Source of the DNA: Apricaphanius iberus
Lineage: Eukaryota > Chordata > Actinopteri > Cyprinodontiformes > Aphaniidae
Length of the DNA stretch: 64,000 bases
Direction: 5' to 3'
NCBI GenBank assembly: GCA_028564705.1
Contig: JAPXFQ010000371.1
Location: 124,001 to 188,000, forward strand
Below the pieces are notes generated by a model. The model did no database searches and had not been told where the DNA came from. It saw only the letters and a program-made list of their open reading frames with translations. Positions 1 through 11,255 of this stretch are shown here, in pieces (position 1 is the first letter of the stretch; each line of letters begins with the position of its first letter). The position numbers and the translations under genes were made by a program.

Positions 1-306
1 TAATTTTAAGATCAGACAAAGATAACCTGAGTTAACATTAAATGGTCTTATTTTGATTTCATTCATTTTGCTAAATAGCTCTCCAAAGCAAATTGGCCTC
101 ATCAAATTATCTAATTCAGCCATATTGGAAGATGTTGAGGCATTATTTTTTCCTGTTTTAGGTAATACCTTACCCCAGGGATGTCCAAAGTGCGGCACAA
201 GCACCATTTATTGCCCTTGGACTGATTTAGTACGGCCCTTGGCCAACATTTAAGATAGATACATTCTGCAATTGGAGCCACACCACAAATAATTGGAGGG
301 TTTCTT

Positions 307-546
307 TTATAAAGCCATGATTGCTGTTGACAAATTAAAAGGATTAGAAAATGACCCATGGCACAAAACAAAAAGTTTTCTGCATTGGACTCGGGAAAAA
401 ATTTGCTTGACTATATTGATTATTGGAAGTCCTTTTAAATTTGTTGTTGTTAAATGCCTGATATGTACTTTAGAACTTAGCTTATGGTCTAATATTATAC
501 CTAAAAAATTCATCCACTTCTTAATTATAACTAATTCATAATTCAC
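307..546 (-). pseudogene. Degenerate non-LTR retrotransposon RT fragment
   Basis: Read on the minus strand, an open segment contains FLGIILDHKLSSKVHIRHL. This resembles the stretch after the palm of jockey/I-type LINE reverse transcriptases, where a 'FLG...D.KL....HI..L' pattern is usual. Further downstream on that strand (371-111) the similarity is too weak to place. No catalytic box is present, so it is at best a decayed 3' scrap of an ORF2. It could be a chance match. Confidence 0.35.
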
Positions 547-1430
547 TGTGCAAATAAGATGTTAAAGACTATTGCTACCATAAAAATATGTTTGTATAAT
601 GTGCACTTTTCTATGGAACACCAAAGTGCTCATAATTAAATAGATAAAACCTTGTGATATAAATGTCGACATGAATACAGTTTAGACTAATATATTATGT
701 GAGAAAGAAATGGTGGGACAAAATATCATGTTAAAGTCTAACTATTTTGAAAAAAATTTCATTTTACTATAAAATGGATGTATTAATATAAAACATTATC
801 ATCAACACCAGCCAATGAGCATGCAGCTCCCACACACTGATTCTGATTGGCTGATGATCTCGTTTAGTGGATAAACATTGATAAATCAAAATATATAAGT
901 CATTGGGGAAAACATTATGAAATTAAAGCTGATTTTATATATTTTTTTTTTTATAAAATTAAATAAAAAAGACAAAATATATTACAAAATCTTTTTTTAC
1001 AATGAAATCATATTTCATATACAAATAAATAAATTTTTAAAGAACAACAACTGTTTCATATAAAATTGTCTTGGACTTTAATATGAATTCAATGGCACAT
1101 ATTTGTCTATTTATTCATGTAGACCTTTCATATTATAAGAATTTTTTTATTTACTTAGTTTTGAGCTCTTTGGCATTCCATACTTTACCAGCTGAGAAAC
1201 ACAAAATTATTAAACAAGGAGCTGAATTACTTTTCACACAGAGCTGTGCTGGATTGAACAGCTTTTTCCCTTTAGTAAGTGAAACCATGCTTTGGAATCT
1301 GCATCTTGTATTTAGTTCAGGATTCAGAAGTCAGGTTTTAATTTTTCCCAAGAAGGCCGCGTCACTTTTTGTCACAACCAATTACACACTCCTGGTGTGC
1401 TGTTGGGTTTAAAGGCTTTGGAAAATAATC
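547..1430. other. AT-rich unique DNA, nothing identified
   Basis: Low-GC DNA with short A and T tracts (for example 940-1050). Two CCAAT-type boxes face each other near 812-850 (GCCAATGAG and GATTGGCTGATG), but no gene start is visible around them. I see no repeat family or coding signal. Confidence 0.5.
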
Positions 1431-3024
1431 TGATTTAACTTTCATTCAAATGGTTTCCCGCTTTGAGATCTAATCCTGGTTCCACAATATGAACTCTGAC
1501 CACAAGTATCAACTGGACTTCAGCTGGTACTCACAGATCATCAGAGCTTGGTGTGGGAGTCTTCCTGCCACAGGGGGAGTGCTTTTGACACAGCCTTCAC
1601 CCAGCTGGCCCCAGCGGACCCTCTCGGGGTCGCTAACCACACAAGTGTTTCCACGGCGGTGAAACCGTTTCGGTCTGACTGACAACCCGGAGCTGTTGGG
1701 AGGAGGAGGGGGGTTGAATGCAGTTTTAAAAAATGCACAAAGCGTGACAGACCACCTTGGCCCTACCTCCTTCGCCCCATCTCTCATTTTAAACATGGAG
1801 TCCGGCCTGTCAAGTCACATGCTGGAGCTGTAATTTAGGCTAATAATTACCAGACATCACCACAATGAAACATCAGTGTCTGAACTTCTTTGGACCAAAC
1901 TGAATTTTAATACATTTGGAAAAGGTTGGCCGGAGGCAAGGACCCTGCACACTGGGAAAAGGCGAGAGCGCACATGTGGAAGCACTTTGGGAAGTGATAA
2001 ATGATTTGAAATCCGCAGCGTCCCCGAAAATGGAAATTAGGCCGAACAGGTGTTAAATGGGAACCACTGGTGCAAGTTGAGCGGGGGGAGCGGGGTCCCT
2101 GGTCTTCAGGGCCAGATGTGACAGGGTCCGGACTCAGATAGGAAGGAATTGGGGGGGGTGTCGATGAATGCTGATGGCCTGAGGTGTGTGATGTGTGGAG
2201 GTCCTGTGTGACCTTCCCTCTAAGAAGTACCAGACCACTTGTGTCAGCTGTTCAAGGGGGGAGTTCCTGTTCTCCTGCATGTCTAAACAGAAACATTATC
2301 TGTATAATTACTTATAGCATGTGCAAGAATGTGTTTTCAACTGTTACCTGCTGTATTCCACTGAAAGGATTTGGTAAAAATGAGCCTTGGCATTGCATCG
2401 CATTTCAACAGATTCTCTCTTTAACATGGATGATTGCCATAAATTGGAGTTTTATTCACAATGGGTTGGCATAACGACCGTCCCCTTGCTCTGTCTCATG
2501 CCCTCGGCTGCTATTTTAATCCAAAAGAAGTAGACCATCCCCTTAATGCTGAGATTTCATGCACGTCCTGCCTTGCTTCTTTTCACCTGAAGGGGGCAGG
2601 GTAAATGTGAACAGTCATTTACCATCGTTACTGGTGAAGATCAAGAAACACAAGCGGAGATTTTCTTGCATAACAGAACATAACTAAAGTTGTCAGATGT
2701 TGGACCAATGGAGTAGTGGTGTAGATGAGAGGAGAAAAATGTCGCACTTAACTCCCTGAACTCTTAGTTTTTGTCAGGAAAACATCAGCTCTGGTAAACA
2801 GGGCTGACCTGGATGCTGCCCAGGGCGGCACTGACTGGGGGGAGAAACCAGTGAGTCATTCTAAACAAATGTAGGTTTGGGACTTTCAGTTGTATTTGCT
2901 CTTTGAACTATTAAAATTAGCAGCTATACATGTTTTTAAAAGGTATCAAGCAGAGATAGTGCTAGATTTCTTTGTTATCCGTCATTTTGACCGATGAAAA
3001 ATACGGTCATAATTTATTATTTTC
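1431..3024. other. Unique DNA, partly GC-richer, no gene recognised
   Basis: The block 1500-2200 is clearly richer in GC than its surroundings and has no obvious repeat signature. Short open segments on the minus strand (1509-1796) give proline-rich, low-information translations with no known domain. It could be non-coding regulatory DNA. 2480-3024 holds nothing I recognise. Confidence 0.4.
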
Positions 3025-3750
3025 TAGGGTTGTTACACAATTAGACATTTTAATCTACTTAATGACAGGGTAGCTGTGAATTATCACAATTAATCAACAT
3101 TCCTAAATATGAAAAAGTACAATTTTCAGTGTAAACAAAGTACAAAATTGGTCGTCATTGGTCTTTTTTAAGGAAATAAAGGGTAGAGATGTATGGAACT
3201 TTTTTTTTTAACTCGACAATCATATTTATACGTGGTCCCTTTAACTTATTCGTCTTTTAGACAGTTACTAAGGCAAACTAACTGTTCAACATTTTCTAAA
3301 TGTAAAGCTGACCACTAGAGGGATTATTTATTTGTCAACGCAGCTGATGTGCACACAATTGGTGCTACACTGGTTCCTTTACACAGCTCACATTGTTAAG
3401 CTTTGGTTATTTTACAGTTGCAGTGTTGGTTAGTTGTGTTGGTTAGTTAGTTATGTTAGCCAAGAAGGCTTGCCTGATCTGATCTCCAGATTGTAGCCTT
3501 TTTAATTTGTGTGATTTGTGCAACCAACAACACAAGATGTGATCACGTCTTTCTGCAGACAACATGCACAGAGCAGGGAGTGATGGAGACTGTCGATCCT
3601 GTGACTGAGAAGTGGCGTTCATCTGGAAGTCAGCGTGGGTTGAATTGCGGTATAAACAAGATGCCTCATTCTGTTATGCATCATTTTTCTTTTTACATTA
3701 ATTCTACAAATCAACCGACCTGCATTAAGATGTTGATTTTGACAGCCCTA
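3025..3750. mobile_element. hAT-like MITE, TAGGGYTGTYA termini
   Basis: The left end reads TAGGGTTGTTACACAATT and the right end, reverse-complemented, reads TAGGGCTGTCAAAATCAA. This is the terminal signature of a very common fish hAT family. The next ~60 bases at the left match the usual interior of that family (TTTTAATC...AATTAATC). No transposase is encoded. A clean 8-bp target duplication was not seen. A second, truncated copy lies at 14469-14765. Confidence 0.7.
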
Positions 3751-5064
3751 ATTTTGACCCATCAATTGTTAAAAAGAACATATTGAATCATATGTTTTTT
3801 CTTTTCATTTTACATAACATTAAATCTGAACAAGCTGAATTGAGAACTATAAACGATTCCACTTAAAATACGAATACTTCACCTGCTTTGCCTGAACTCA
3901 CAGTCTCACATCCTCTTTCTCCGAATAGGCCTGAATTGCTCACCCACTTGTGTGTAATCAAATAGTGAGATTGCTGCAGAGGTTTTTGACATGTGGTTTT
4001 GGATGTTTCCCAGAAGCGTTCTCATGGAGTTTTAGATGTTGTTCTGGAGGCTGAATCTGTGCTCCGCTGCTGCACTTAAGTCTGGAATGAGGCGACACTT
4101 CAGCCAAAGTTTTGAAATGCGGTAGCTTTTCTCCAATTTAAGTGATCAGAAAAAGGAAAGACTCTCTGAACGAGCCGTTTCATGACCTGCAAGCAGTCGA
4201 TTCAGTGGGAGGAAATCCTAGTATGCAATGTTGGTTGGCACGAGGCCGGGATCTTGGGAGGGATGTACTCCAACGCTTCAGGAACTCTTCAACGCCCTGT
4301 CAGCTCCTGGTTAGTGAGATGCATCGATCATGATGTCCAGATCTGAGATGATACTCAGACGCTCTTGTGGGAATTTCTTTTTTTATTATTGGTTTAGTTA
4401 CCTGTACTCTGTGCATAAATTTGAAAATGTGTAAAATGTCTTCCTCAAACATGCTCCAGCAATGTTCTGGTCAGTAAAAGGAGCCCTGGCTTTTACACCC
4501 TGGTTGCCCTGTATGCCTGTAAATTCACTTAAATAGTGAGAGCTCGGGTTGAAAAAGCAGATTTCCCAAGTGCTTTTCAAAGCCAGCTTAATGTGTGATG
4601 GCATAATACGCGTTCACGCTCAATAGCGTTTGCATTCTCCATCATAAACAGCATAGGAAGAGAGTGGCTTTTAGCACCAGAAAAACTTATACAGCAGTAT
4701 CATTTCTTATCTAAGTTGAAGTCACGTCTGTAAATTGTCCAGGAAGGGACCGACTCAGCTGTTGTTTCTGTTCGTTTGTTTGTGAGTGAGCTCTCACACG
4801 GCATGACTGAGCTGCAGTTATGTGTTTGGCCTGAGGGGGGCACTCGCGAACACCCAACTTTCAAACTTCACATAGTCCCTTTAAATAAACTGATCAAATA
4901 CATAAAATATTTGTTTTACACCACCCCTGATTTAACGTAACTTTTGAGCAATCTGTGGGTGGTTGTTGTCGATAACTCCCATGAACACTGATGGGACATT
5001 GAAGACGGATAATGCTCTACCTTAGACTGACACATGCTAAGAACTGCTTTGAATAATCAGGTGA
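3751..5064. other. Unique DNA, nothing identified
   Basis: No transposon termini, tandem repeat or protein domain seen. Short open segments at 4142-4333 (+) and 4398-4604 (-) have no recognisable content. Several parts (3900-4340, 4440-4620) have mixed composition and could be regulatory, but no specific signal supports this. Confidence 0.4.
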
Positions 5065-5720
5065 AGTTTGGACCTCCTTTTGACTTCAGTACTGCCTTAA
5101 TTGTTTATGGCATATAGATTTTACAAGGTGTCAAATGCTTTTCTCTGAGTTTGGATCCATATTGACAGACGGTATCTCACAGTGGAAGCGGATTGGTTGG
5201 CTTTCCTGTTCCACCAGTTTGTTTGAGTGAGACCTGTTGACTCTGGAGGCCAGTGGAGAACAGTGAACTTATTTTCATCGTCAAGAAGCCAGTTTGAAAT
5301 TATTTGACTATTATTATGACATGGAGTATTATCCCACTGGAGGTAAACATCAGAAAATGGGTTTAGTGTGTTCATAATGGAAAGGACATGGCCAACAACA
5401 ATACGGATAGGATAGGCTGTGGTGTTTGGATGATACTCAGCTGCTACGGAGGAGCCAAATAAAATAACCACAACACCACCAGCAGCAGCAGCAGCCTGAA
5501 CACAAGGCAGGGTGGATCCATGCTATCATGTCTGACCCTGCATCGGAACGTTGCAGCTGAAATCACAACTCATAGTACCAGGCAATGTTTATGTATGGAA
5601 ATCCATGTAGATCAGGGCTATTTAAAGTCTGGAGGCCTGAACTGCATTGGACTGATTCGCTGATTCAGTATTTGTGTCGTACAATTACACATGTGTACCT
5701 AATAAAGGGGCCTGATAAGC
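5065..5720 (-). pseudogene. Tc1-like transposase relic (internally deleted)
   Basis: Minus-strand reading at 5471-5121 carries VYLQWDNTPCHN, matching the 'QQDN.PCH' box around the second catalytic Asp of a Tc1-like DD34E transposase, then a 'W....NKFTVLHWPPES' region where the family has 'W...NEFTVLKWPPQSPDLNP'. The third catalytic position is destroyed (TQTNWWN in place of the usual NPIEHLW). The right end at about 5695-5717 has the TGTACCTAATAAAG terminal motif of this fish Tc1 family. The N-terminal half of the gene and the other terminus are missing, so the copy is dead. Confidence 0.75.
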
Positions 5721-6290
5721 AACGAGAGGCAGAATGGTAGATTTTTTTTTTTGCGTTACGGTGAAATAACAAAAATTGGCCGCCCTCTACTCTCTAAGTT
5801 TGGACCACCTGAGCACTGATGTAGCAGAAAGAGGAGAAAAAAATAATCATAACTGCCTCCTTACGTAACTGAACTCCCAACCTTCATTTTTGTTGGGAAA
5901 ACATAGCAACATGTACCCTTCTGATTCCTGATGATATTTCCTTTTCTCCTTCCCCCGTCAATCACACACCCCTCTGCTGATTTCATGGAAAACGTTCTCA
6001 GACGACCTCAATCGTCGACTTGTATGAAACTCGGGGGGGCTCTCGGATTGTAGTTTCAACCAGCTGTCAAAGCACGAGGAGTCGAAGCCTTGTCACGTCT
6101 GCGACGTCGAGTGCTGTCGGCGTGGCTCTACAACCTGGAGAACTCCACAGAGTTCATCGTTTCCACAAAGATTGCTGTACTTGTTGAGAAACCGGACAGC
6201 TGTTAGGACTCTGTGGTATTTCGAGAGCATAGACTTCCCACTAATAGAGTAGCACGCTGCCCAGATGGATCGTAATCCTATCTATACATC
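5721..6290. other. Unique DNA, nothing identified
   Basis: Contains a GC-richer patch at 5990-6170 with several CG dinucleotides. 5830-5910 resembles 2735-2800 (both have GAGGAGAAAAA, then an 'AACTCCC...TTTTGT..GGAAAACAT' pattern), so one old dispersed repeat of unknown class may lie here. Confidence 0.3.
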
Positions 6291-7439
6291 AGCATAAGTT
6301 AACCATTTCATTAACCCCCGCTGTACACACCGCCGCTGTGAGCTGGCTGTTTAGCTGCATTGTTTAGCCGTGACACCGGCGTATGGGGGTTTAATTGGCT
6401 ATTCCATTAATAACACAGACAAACTAATTTAGTAGAACCTGTCCTCTTTAAATCACGGGAACAAAGAGTAGGAGGATGGAAATCAATCTCGGCTTTGTGC
6501 CTGAGCCACTGACCCGTTCATGCTTTGAAGATTGCTGCTGTTAAAAAAAAAAGAAAGAAGAGAAAAGCATCTGAGAAGTTATTTAACTACAAACAGAGCC
6601 TACCTTCCCCATTCCAGCTGCATAATCAGGCATAATAAGTGACTGCAAAGGTCCACTTAATGTATTTCTAACACTGGAGACCTGCTAATCCTGTCAGGGG
6701 GAATGAAATAGAGGGGAGGGAGGGGTGTGTGTGTGAAGGGTGGTGGTGGTGGGGAGGTAAGACCATGCAGAAGCCCAGCCACAGAGCTGAGCATTTAACT
6801 CCATAACCATGCAGGCAAATGCCTGGGCGCCTTGCACACAAAAAGAGAAAAGAGAGAGGGAGAATAAGCCTAGCTTCATGTTTCAGCCCAAAGTGCGGAT
6901 CCATTTTTCCGCTTTAGTGGCCATCGAGGAACAGTGGGAATAACAACAACAGCAGCCGCGGCTGTAAAAGCCTTTCTTACTGGGCTGAGTCCTCATAAAC
7001 CTGTGCTGTTATCACTCTCTTTATGGGCAGTTAAATGAAGAGCCCTTGAGATCAGCTCTCTGTGTTCACTTGTGTGAACTACAGCCCCCTCCGTTGCTTT
7101 TCTGTCATTTCTAACAAAGCATTCATTCCTTTTTTTTTTTGACTCACCTTTCTGACTTAGAAATTCGTGAGCTACACGTTTGTTTCCTGTTCGCTCCGAG
7201 AACACCGACTATTATTGACGTCAGTTATTCTTGATTGCGTGGACAGCTACCTTTATGCCCCATAATAATAAAAAAGCAAAAAGGAGTATAACAAAGAGAA
7301 ATGTTTAGCCCTCAAGCATTGCTGCCCTGTGAATAATTTGAGCTCAAAACACAGGGAATACAAACAAAAGAGTCCCCAAATCTACAAACGCACCAAGGCT
7401 CATCAGATATCGCGTTTTCCCCAGCTTTGTTTGTCAAAA
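6291..7439. promoter_or_regulatory. Candidate conserved non-coding DNA
   Basis: Repeat-free DNA with many homeodomain-type ATTA/TAAT cores (for example TTAATTGGCTATTCCATTAA near 6391-6410), no coding potential and even composition. It contains a GT/GGT-rich simple stretch at about 6724-6752. Such composition is typical of vertebrate enhancer-bearing gene deserts. Conservation itself cannot be judged here. Confidence 0.3.
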
Positions 7440-7830
7440 CACCTTTTATGGTGGTCTTTGAAATTCAGGGCCCCATTAACAGTTCAAGCATATAATCACA
7501 TCGCCGTAATGAGGTATTAATTAAGCGAGGGGCATCTATTGGCCCGCTAAACAGCCTCATAAACAATCGACAGGAGATTTGTGATTTTTGACTCCCTGAC
7601 ACCATTAAAACAAATCAATATTGGGTTTTGCAGAAATGCTCTCCGGCTGGCTCCCTCGCCAGTCTTTGCCAATCAGCTCTGTTGAATACTAATGAGGGAA
7701 TTAGCTGCCTCGTATTCCGCATGTGTCCCATCAAACAGATCCTTATCAAGTGAGTCTCATTTGCATGGCAGAAGACTCTGCTTTGTAGGTAAAGATTTCA
7801 CAATATGTCACTCATTATGCCAGCCCACCC
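7440..7830. promoter_or_regulatory. Candidate conserved enhancer-like block
   Basis: Unique sequence dense in transcription-factor-like words: GTATTAATTAAG (7514-7525), several CATTAA/TAAT cores, an ATTTGCAT octamer near 7758-7765, a CTTATCA GATA-type site near 7742-7748, and GCCAATCAG near 7668. There is no ORF of note and no repeat signature. This looks like an ancient regulatory element of a developmental gene, but the call rests only on texture and motifs. Confidence 0.4.
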
Positions 7831-8202
7831 CAACTCACTCTCCTCTACTTGTCTCTCTTTTTCTGGTAGGCTCTTGAATACCCCCATGTCTACAACAATC
7901 ACTCCAACACACTCCGATTCATTGGCCTTGTTTGGTTTTCTTGTTCTCTAGAGTCTTAAGGGTGTAACATAATAAACAGAAAAACAGCTTTCAAGTAGTG
8001 TGTGCAGCCGTATCATTTCTGCCACCGCGTCTGTAGTTAGCTCTTCGTGACATGCTGGTAGTAGCTTGCAGTTGTTCCCGGAGGCTAGGGTCATAATGTA
8101 GGACTAACATGCTTTTCTCAAAGGAATTCTGGCCACAACAGAAGTAAAACTCGCATGAAATAAAGTACAAAAATATAAAAGGAAACCAAAAATAGCATAC
8201 CT
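7831..8202. other. Unique DNA, nothing identified
   Basis: No repeat termini, ORF or tandem structure recognised between the enhancer-like block and the TIR element. Confidence 0.4.
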
Positions 8203-8721
8203 ACGGGCCCCGGCAGGGGATGGGTGCAGAAATATTTTTTGAGACGCAAGTATTCGTACCCTCGGTTTACTAAACCGTACTAACCTCTACTTATGCTCTC
8301 ATTTTTGGTTTCATATAATCAATATACAAACTGATATTCCACTATCTTAAACCGTTTATGTGCGAATGCTGCAGCATTCTTAGCAGAGATTCATGTTACG
8401 TCCAATAAAGACTTGCATTCTAAGTGGGCACTGTATCAACAAGTAACTGGTTAACTCATATCTTTAACGCAAGGTGTTTAATGCTGCGCCACCTGCTCCA
8501 TGCATCTATGCAGATAGCGCAGGACTGTGCCTGTAATCCAGTGGGCAAGGTGGGCATACACTTTATGATTTGTGGCCCATTCCTAGGCCGTTTTTCAGGG
8601 ATGAAACACATGTGCATGGACCCTGTCAGGATGCATAGGTGGCAACAAAACTGTTATCTATAAATATGACACATTTATAGCCTTCTTTCTTGCAGGGACC
8701 CAAAGCAATATACATACGTTC

Positions 8722-8750
8722 CCTGTGGGATCAATAAAGTTTTTCTGATC
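8722..8750 (+). repeat. LINE 3'-tail-like motif
   Basis: CCCTGTGGGATCAATAAAG matches the usual '...TGGGAT.AATAAAG' ending of several fish LINE and SINE families. It adjoins the tRNA-like segment inside the TIR element and suggests that the interior is built from captured retroposon pieces. Confidence 0.4.
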
Positions 8751-8756
8751 ATAGCA

Positions 8757-8832
8757 GGCTTCGAGGACGGGATTTGATCCAACAATTCCACACGTGCTAA
8801 GCATGGGTGATAACCACTCTACCAAAGGAGCA
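8757..8832 (-). pseudogene. tRNA-like sequence (pseudo-tRNA or SINE head)
   Basis: On the minus strand the segment begins GCTCCTTTGGTAGAGTGG and continues with TTATCAC, an A-box-like region. About 35 bases later comes GGATCAAATCC, close to a B box. A CATGC/GTGTG stem can enclose the loop TTAGCAC. The acceptor stem does not close, so this is not a working tRNA. It sits inside the TIR transposon. Confidence 0.35.
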
Positions 8833-9029
8833 ACTCAAACTGTAAAAAGTCAGGGCCTATTATCAATTGGTAAAGGTTCCCCGATACCTTTACATATGAT
8901 TCATGAATCTGTGCGCACGGTTTAGTAAACCGAGGGAACGGATTCTTGCGTCTCAAAAATTATTTTTGCCCATGTCCCCTGCCGGGCTCCGTACATACCA
9001 CACGCTTGCCTAGTGGTGGTGGTCAGAGG

Positions 9030-9145
9030 ACTGAGTGGTACCAGTGTACGGCAGCTTTGTTTCGGTCAGGGTGCCCCAGGGCAGCTGTGGCTGTAATGTA
9101 GCATACCGTACCATAGAGTACTACACCGTACCATAAGGGTTTGCG
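9030..9145 (+). repeat. Dispersed fish repeat fragment plus GTACCAT repeats
   Basis: GGTGCCCCAGGGCAGCTGTGGCTGTAATGTAGC (9069-9101; central word GGGCAGCTGTGGCT) is a piece of a widely dispersed teleost repeat. It passes into degenerate GTACCATA units (9105-9135) like those at 11010-11235. Confidence 0.5.
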
Positions 9146-9149
9146 TGGG

Positions 9150-9800
9150 GGTCGGTGCCTATCTCCAGCAGTCAACGGGTTGGGTACACCCTGGACAGGT
9201 CGCCAGTCCATCGCAGGGCAACACAGAGACAGACTGGACAAACAACCATGCACAGACAGTCTCACAGCTGAGGACAACTTAGATCACACGTGTCAAACTC
9301 AAGGCCCGGGTGCCAATTCAGGCCCTCCATGACCATTTATGTGGCCCTCTAAACTCTAGAGGACCCTATAGATAGAACATTTAAGTTTTATTTTTGTGCA
9401 CCCCAGTACAGTTTTATCAGTAAAATAAAATCAGTGTTTATTTGAACAGTCCTAAATCACATCATTATGTAAATTTGTTAAGTATTATTTAATTTTAAGA
9501 CGTACTTTTGGAATGCAGAGGCTGATTTTAACGGTTTGTTATAGTTTTATCAATACTTTCTGCCACAACCGGCTCTTTAAGAATATATATATATATAAGT
9601 GGCCCAAAATGTAATATTAGTTTGACACTGCTGACTTAGAGAGACCAGTGAATGTTTTTGGACTGTGGGAGGAGGCTGGAGTACCTGAAGGGAATCCACG
9701 CACGCACAGGGAGAACATGCAACTCCATGCAGAAAGACCCTCAGCCGGGATTTGAACCCAGAACCATCTTGCTGCAAGGCAACAGTGCTACCAACTGCTA
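9150..9800 (+). repeat. Common teleost dispersed repeat, split by a hAT
   Basis: The left part (9150-9284) has GGACAGGTCGCCAGTCCATC. The right part (9634-9800) has GGACTGTGGGAGGAGGCTGG, GGGAGAACATGCA and GGGATTTGAACCCAGAACC. These are consecutive blocks of a well-known fish repeat, interrupted by the 9285-9633 element. Other copies lie at 18170-18311 and 45450-45780. Confidence 0.7.
9285..9633. mobile_element. Short hAT MITE with 8-bp target duplication
   Basis: The terminal inverted repeats are CACACGTGTCAAAC on the left and CAGCAGTGTCAAAC on the right (reverse complement), with 'GGCCC' motifs inside. It is flanked by ACTTAGAT (9277-9284) and ACTTAGAG (9634-9641), 7 of 8 identical. No coding capacity in 349 bp. 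Confidence 0.8.
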
Positions 9801-9851
9801 CCAGTATTTACAGTAGTTAGTATATATACCATACCACACCATACTGTATAC

Positions 9852-10607
9852 CAGTGGTGTCCAAAGTGGGGCCCGCGGGCCAAAGTTGGCCCCCCCAAGC
9901 CATTTATTTTGGCCCCCAAGGGGATTACTCTGACCTTATATAAAAATCTGCATTGATCAAACAGTCAACCTAATATGCACATAGATTACTCTTCCACTTC
10001 TGGTACCATTTTTCTATAAAAGGCCCAATGAATAAATATTTGAACTACATATGACGTATCACAAATTACGTTTAAAATTGAAATACGACCAGCTATGAGG
10101 GGCATGTAGAGTAGATTTGTGCACATATTTACATTGGCACACTTTAAAAGACCAGAAAAAGTCAAATTTGATCAATTTATGCAATATCACATGAGCCTTT
10201 GCTGCAGCACCAGACTAGATCAAACTACTCAAAGTTCATAGGTCACCGTACAGGTTGCTTGTTTAAACAGCTATTACCAACATAGAGCAGCATCATCAGT
10301 GGCACAGACAAAGGATATTTTTTGAAAAAATGTTGAGAAGAAGATTATTTATTCACTGACATCAATATTAAATCAATCATATACTGATGATTAGATACAT
10401 GTTCTAAATGCTGATGTATGACTTATTTATCATATTTTATTTAATGTTATTTGCACAGAAAATAATGTTAAATAACTGTATAATAAGCAAAACCAGTTTG
10501 CGATACTATTACTATTTATATTTTGTGTAAAAAATTAGATTTGGCCTGTGGCGCTATGATAGAATTTCATTTTGGCCCTCTGAGAGAAAAACTTAAGGAC
10601 ACCGCTG
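9852..10607. mobile_element. hAT (Charlie-like) non-autonomous element
   Basis: The left end CAGTGGTGTCCAAAGTGGGG and following GGCCCGCGGGCC are typical of Charlie-group hATs. The right end, reverse-complemented, is CAGCGGTGTCCTTAAG. It is flanked by CTGTATAC (9844-9851) and TTGTATAC (10608-10615), a 7/8 target duplication. It has a 756-bp AT-rich interior without transposase. It landed in the GTACCATAC-type simple repeat. Confidence 0.85.
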
Positions 10608-10647
10608 TTGTATACTATATTATACTATATTGTACTATTATATGAAT

Positions 10648-10745
10648 CAATAAGAATAGAATAGAATAATCCTTTAATCGTCCCACATGGGGAAATCTGG
10701 TTGCAACAGCAGCAAAAAACAGATGTACAGACAGAACAGAAACTG
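10648..10745 (-). repeat. LINE 3' tail with GAATA repeats
   Basis: The plus strand reads GAATAGAATAGAATAATCC then TCCCACATGGGGAAATC. The reverse complement is the 'GATTTCCCC..GTGGGA..ATTAAAGGATTATTCTATTC' ending common to fish LINEs, followed by the ATTCT tail. Only the 3' end is present. Confidence 0.5.
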
Positions 10746-10879
10746 TATCCCTTCCACCTTATACCTTTCTTGAAGAGACTAAATGCTCCAGACTTTACTA
10801 ACTAAACATAACTAAGACAAAATAACATATGTAAAATATAAAATTACAGCAAAAATACAATTTTAAGTGAAAAATATAT

Positions 10880-11006
10880 TTCTTTGTGAATTTATTGCAG
10901 ATTTTTTTCCACATTTTGAGCATCGGTTCATGGTATCTGTTAAGTTTAACCGATGCACGTACATTAGATGGTGTCAGGGCCGATACCCGGTATTGGTGCA
11001 TCCCTA
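10880..11006. mobile_element. Right-end fragment of TAGGGATGCA hAT family
   Basis: Shares 'TTATTGCAG...CCACATTTT.AG.ATCGG' and the terminus GGTATTGGTGCATCCCTA with the right ends of the elements at 44277-45183 and 15278-16062. The left end is missing. Confidence 0.6.
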
Positions 11007-11009
11007 ATG

Positions 11010-11235
11010 CCGTACATTACAGGTACAGTAACGTACGATACCACAACGTACCATACTATTTTATACCATACACCTTACAGAACTGGTACAACACCATTCT
11101 ATACGATACTATAACATACCATACAGAACCAGACCGTACCATACTGTACTATACCATGCAGTACAAGTACAGTAATGTACGGTACCATACTTTACCGTAC
11201 TGCACCAGTCCATACCATACCATCAGTGTTAGAAA
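11010..11235. repeat. Degenerate GTACCATAC minisatellite
   Basis: Many imperfect copies of GTACCATAC / GTACAGTAACGTAC words in 225 bp. Similar words occur at 9105-9135, 9815-9851 and 10615-10640, so an older tract was probably broken up by insertions. The open frame through it (10886-11416) is a by-product of the repeat. Confidence 0.7.
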
Positions 11236-11255
11236 AGTGGATTTTCTATATGAAC

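Larger units (their letters stand above)
8203..8992. mobile_element. DNA transposon with ~78-bp inverted repeats, class unclear
   Basis: The two ends are long inverted repeats. Left is ACGGGCCCCGGCAGGGGAT..., and the right, reverse-complemented, is ACGGAGCCCGGCAGGGGACA.... Homology runs through TTTTGAGACGCAAG and CCTCGGTTTACTAAACCG for about 78 bases. The flanks GCATACCT and ACATACCA share six central bases and may be an 8-bp target duplication. Long TIRs and an 8-9 bp duplication would fit a Mutator-like element, but no transposase is present and other superfamilies are possible. Confidence 0.65.

Noticed and set aside
1509..1796. Minus-strand proline-rich ORFs in a GC-richer patch
   Set aside because: Two overlapping frames are equally open and neither has a known domain.
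8757..8832. Functional tRNA gene on the minus strand
   Set aside because: A- and B-box-like words are present, but the acceptor stem does not pair. Kept only as a tRNA-like pseudogene.
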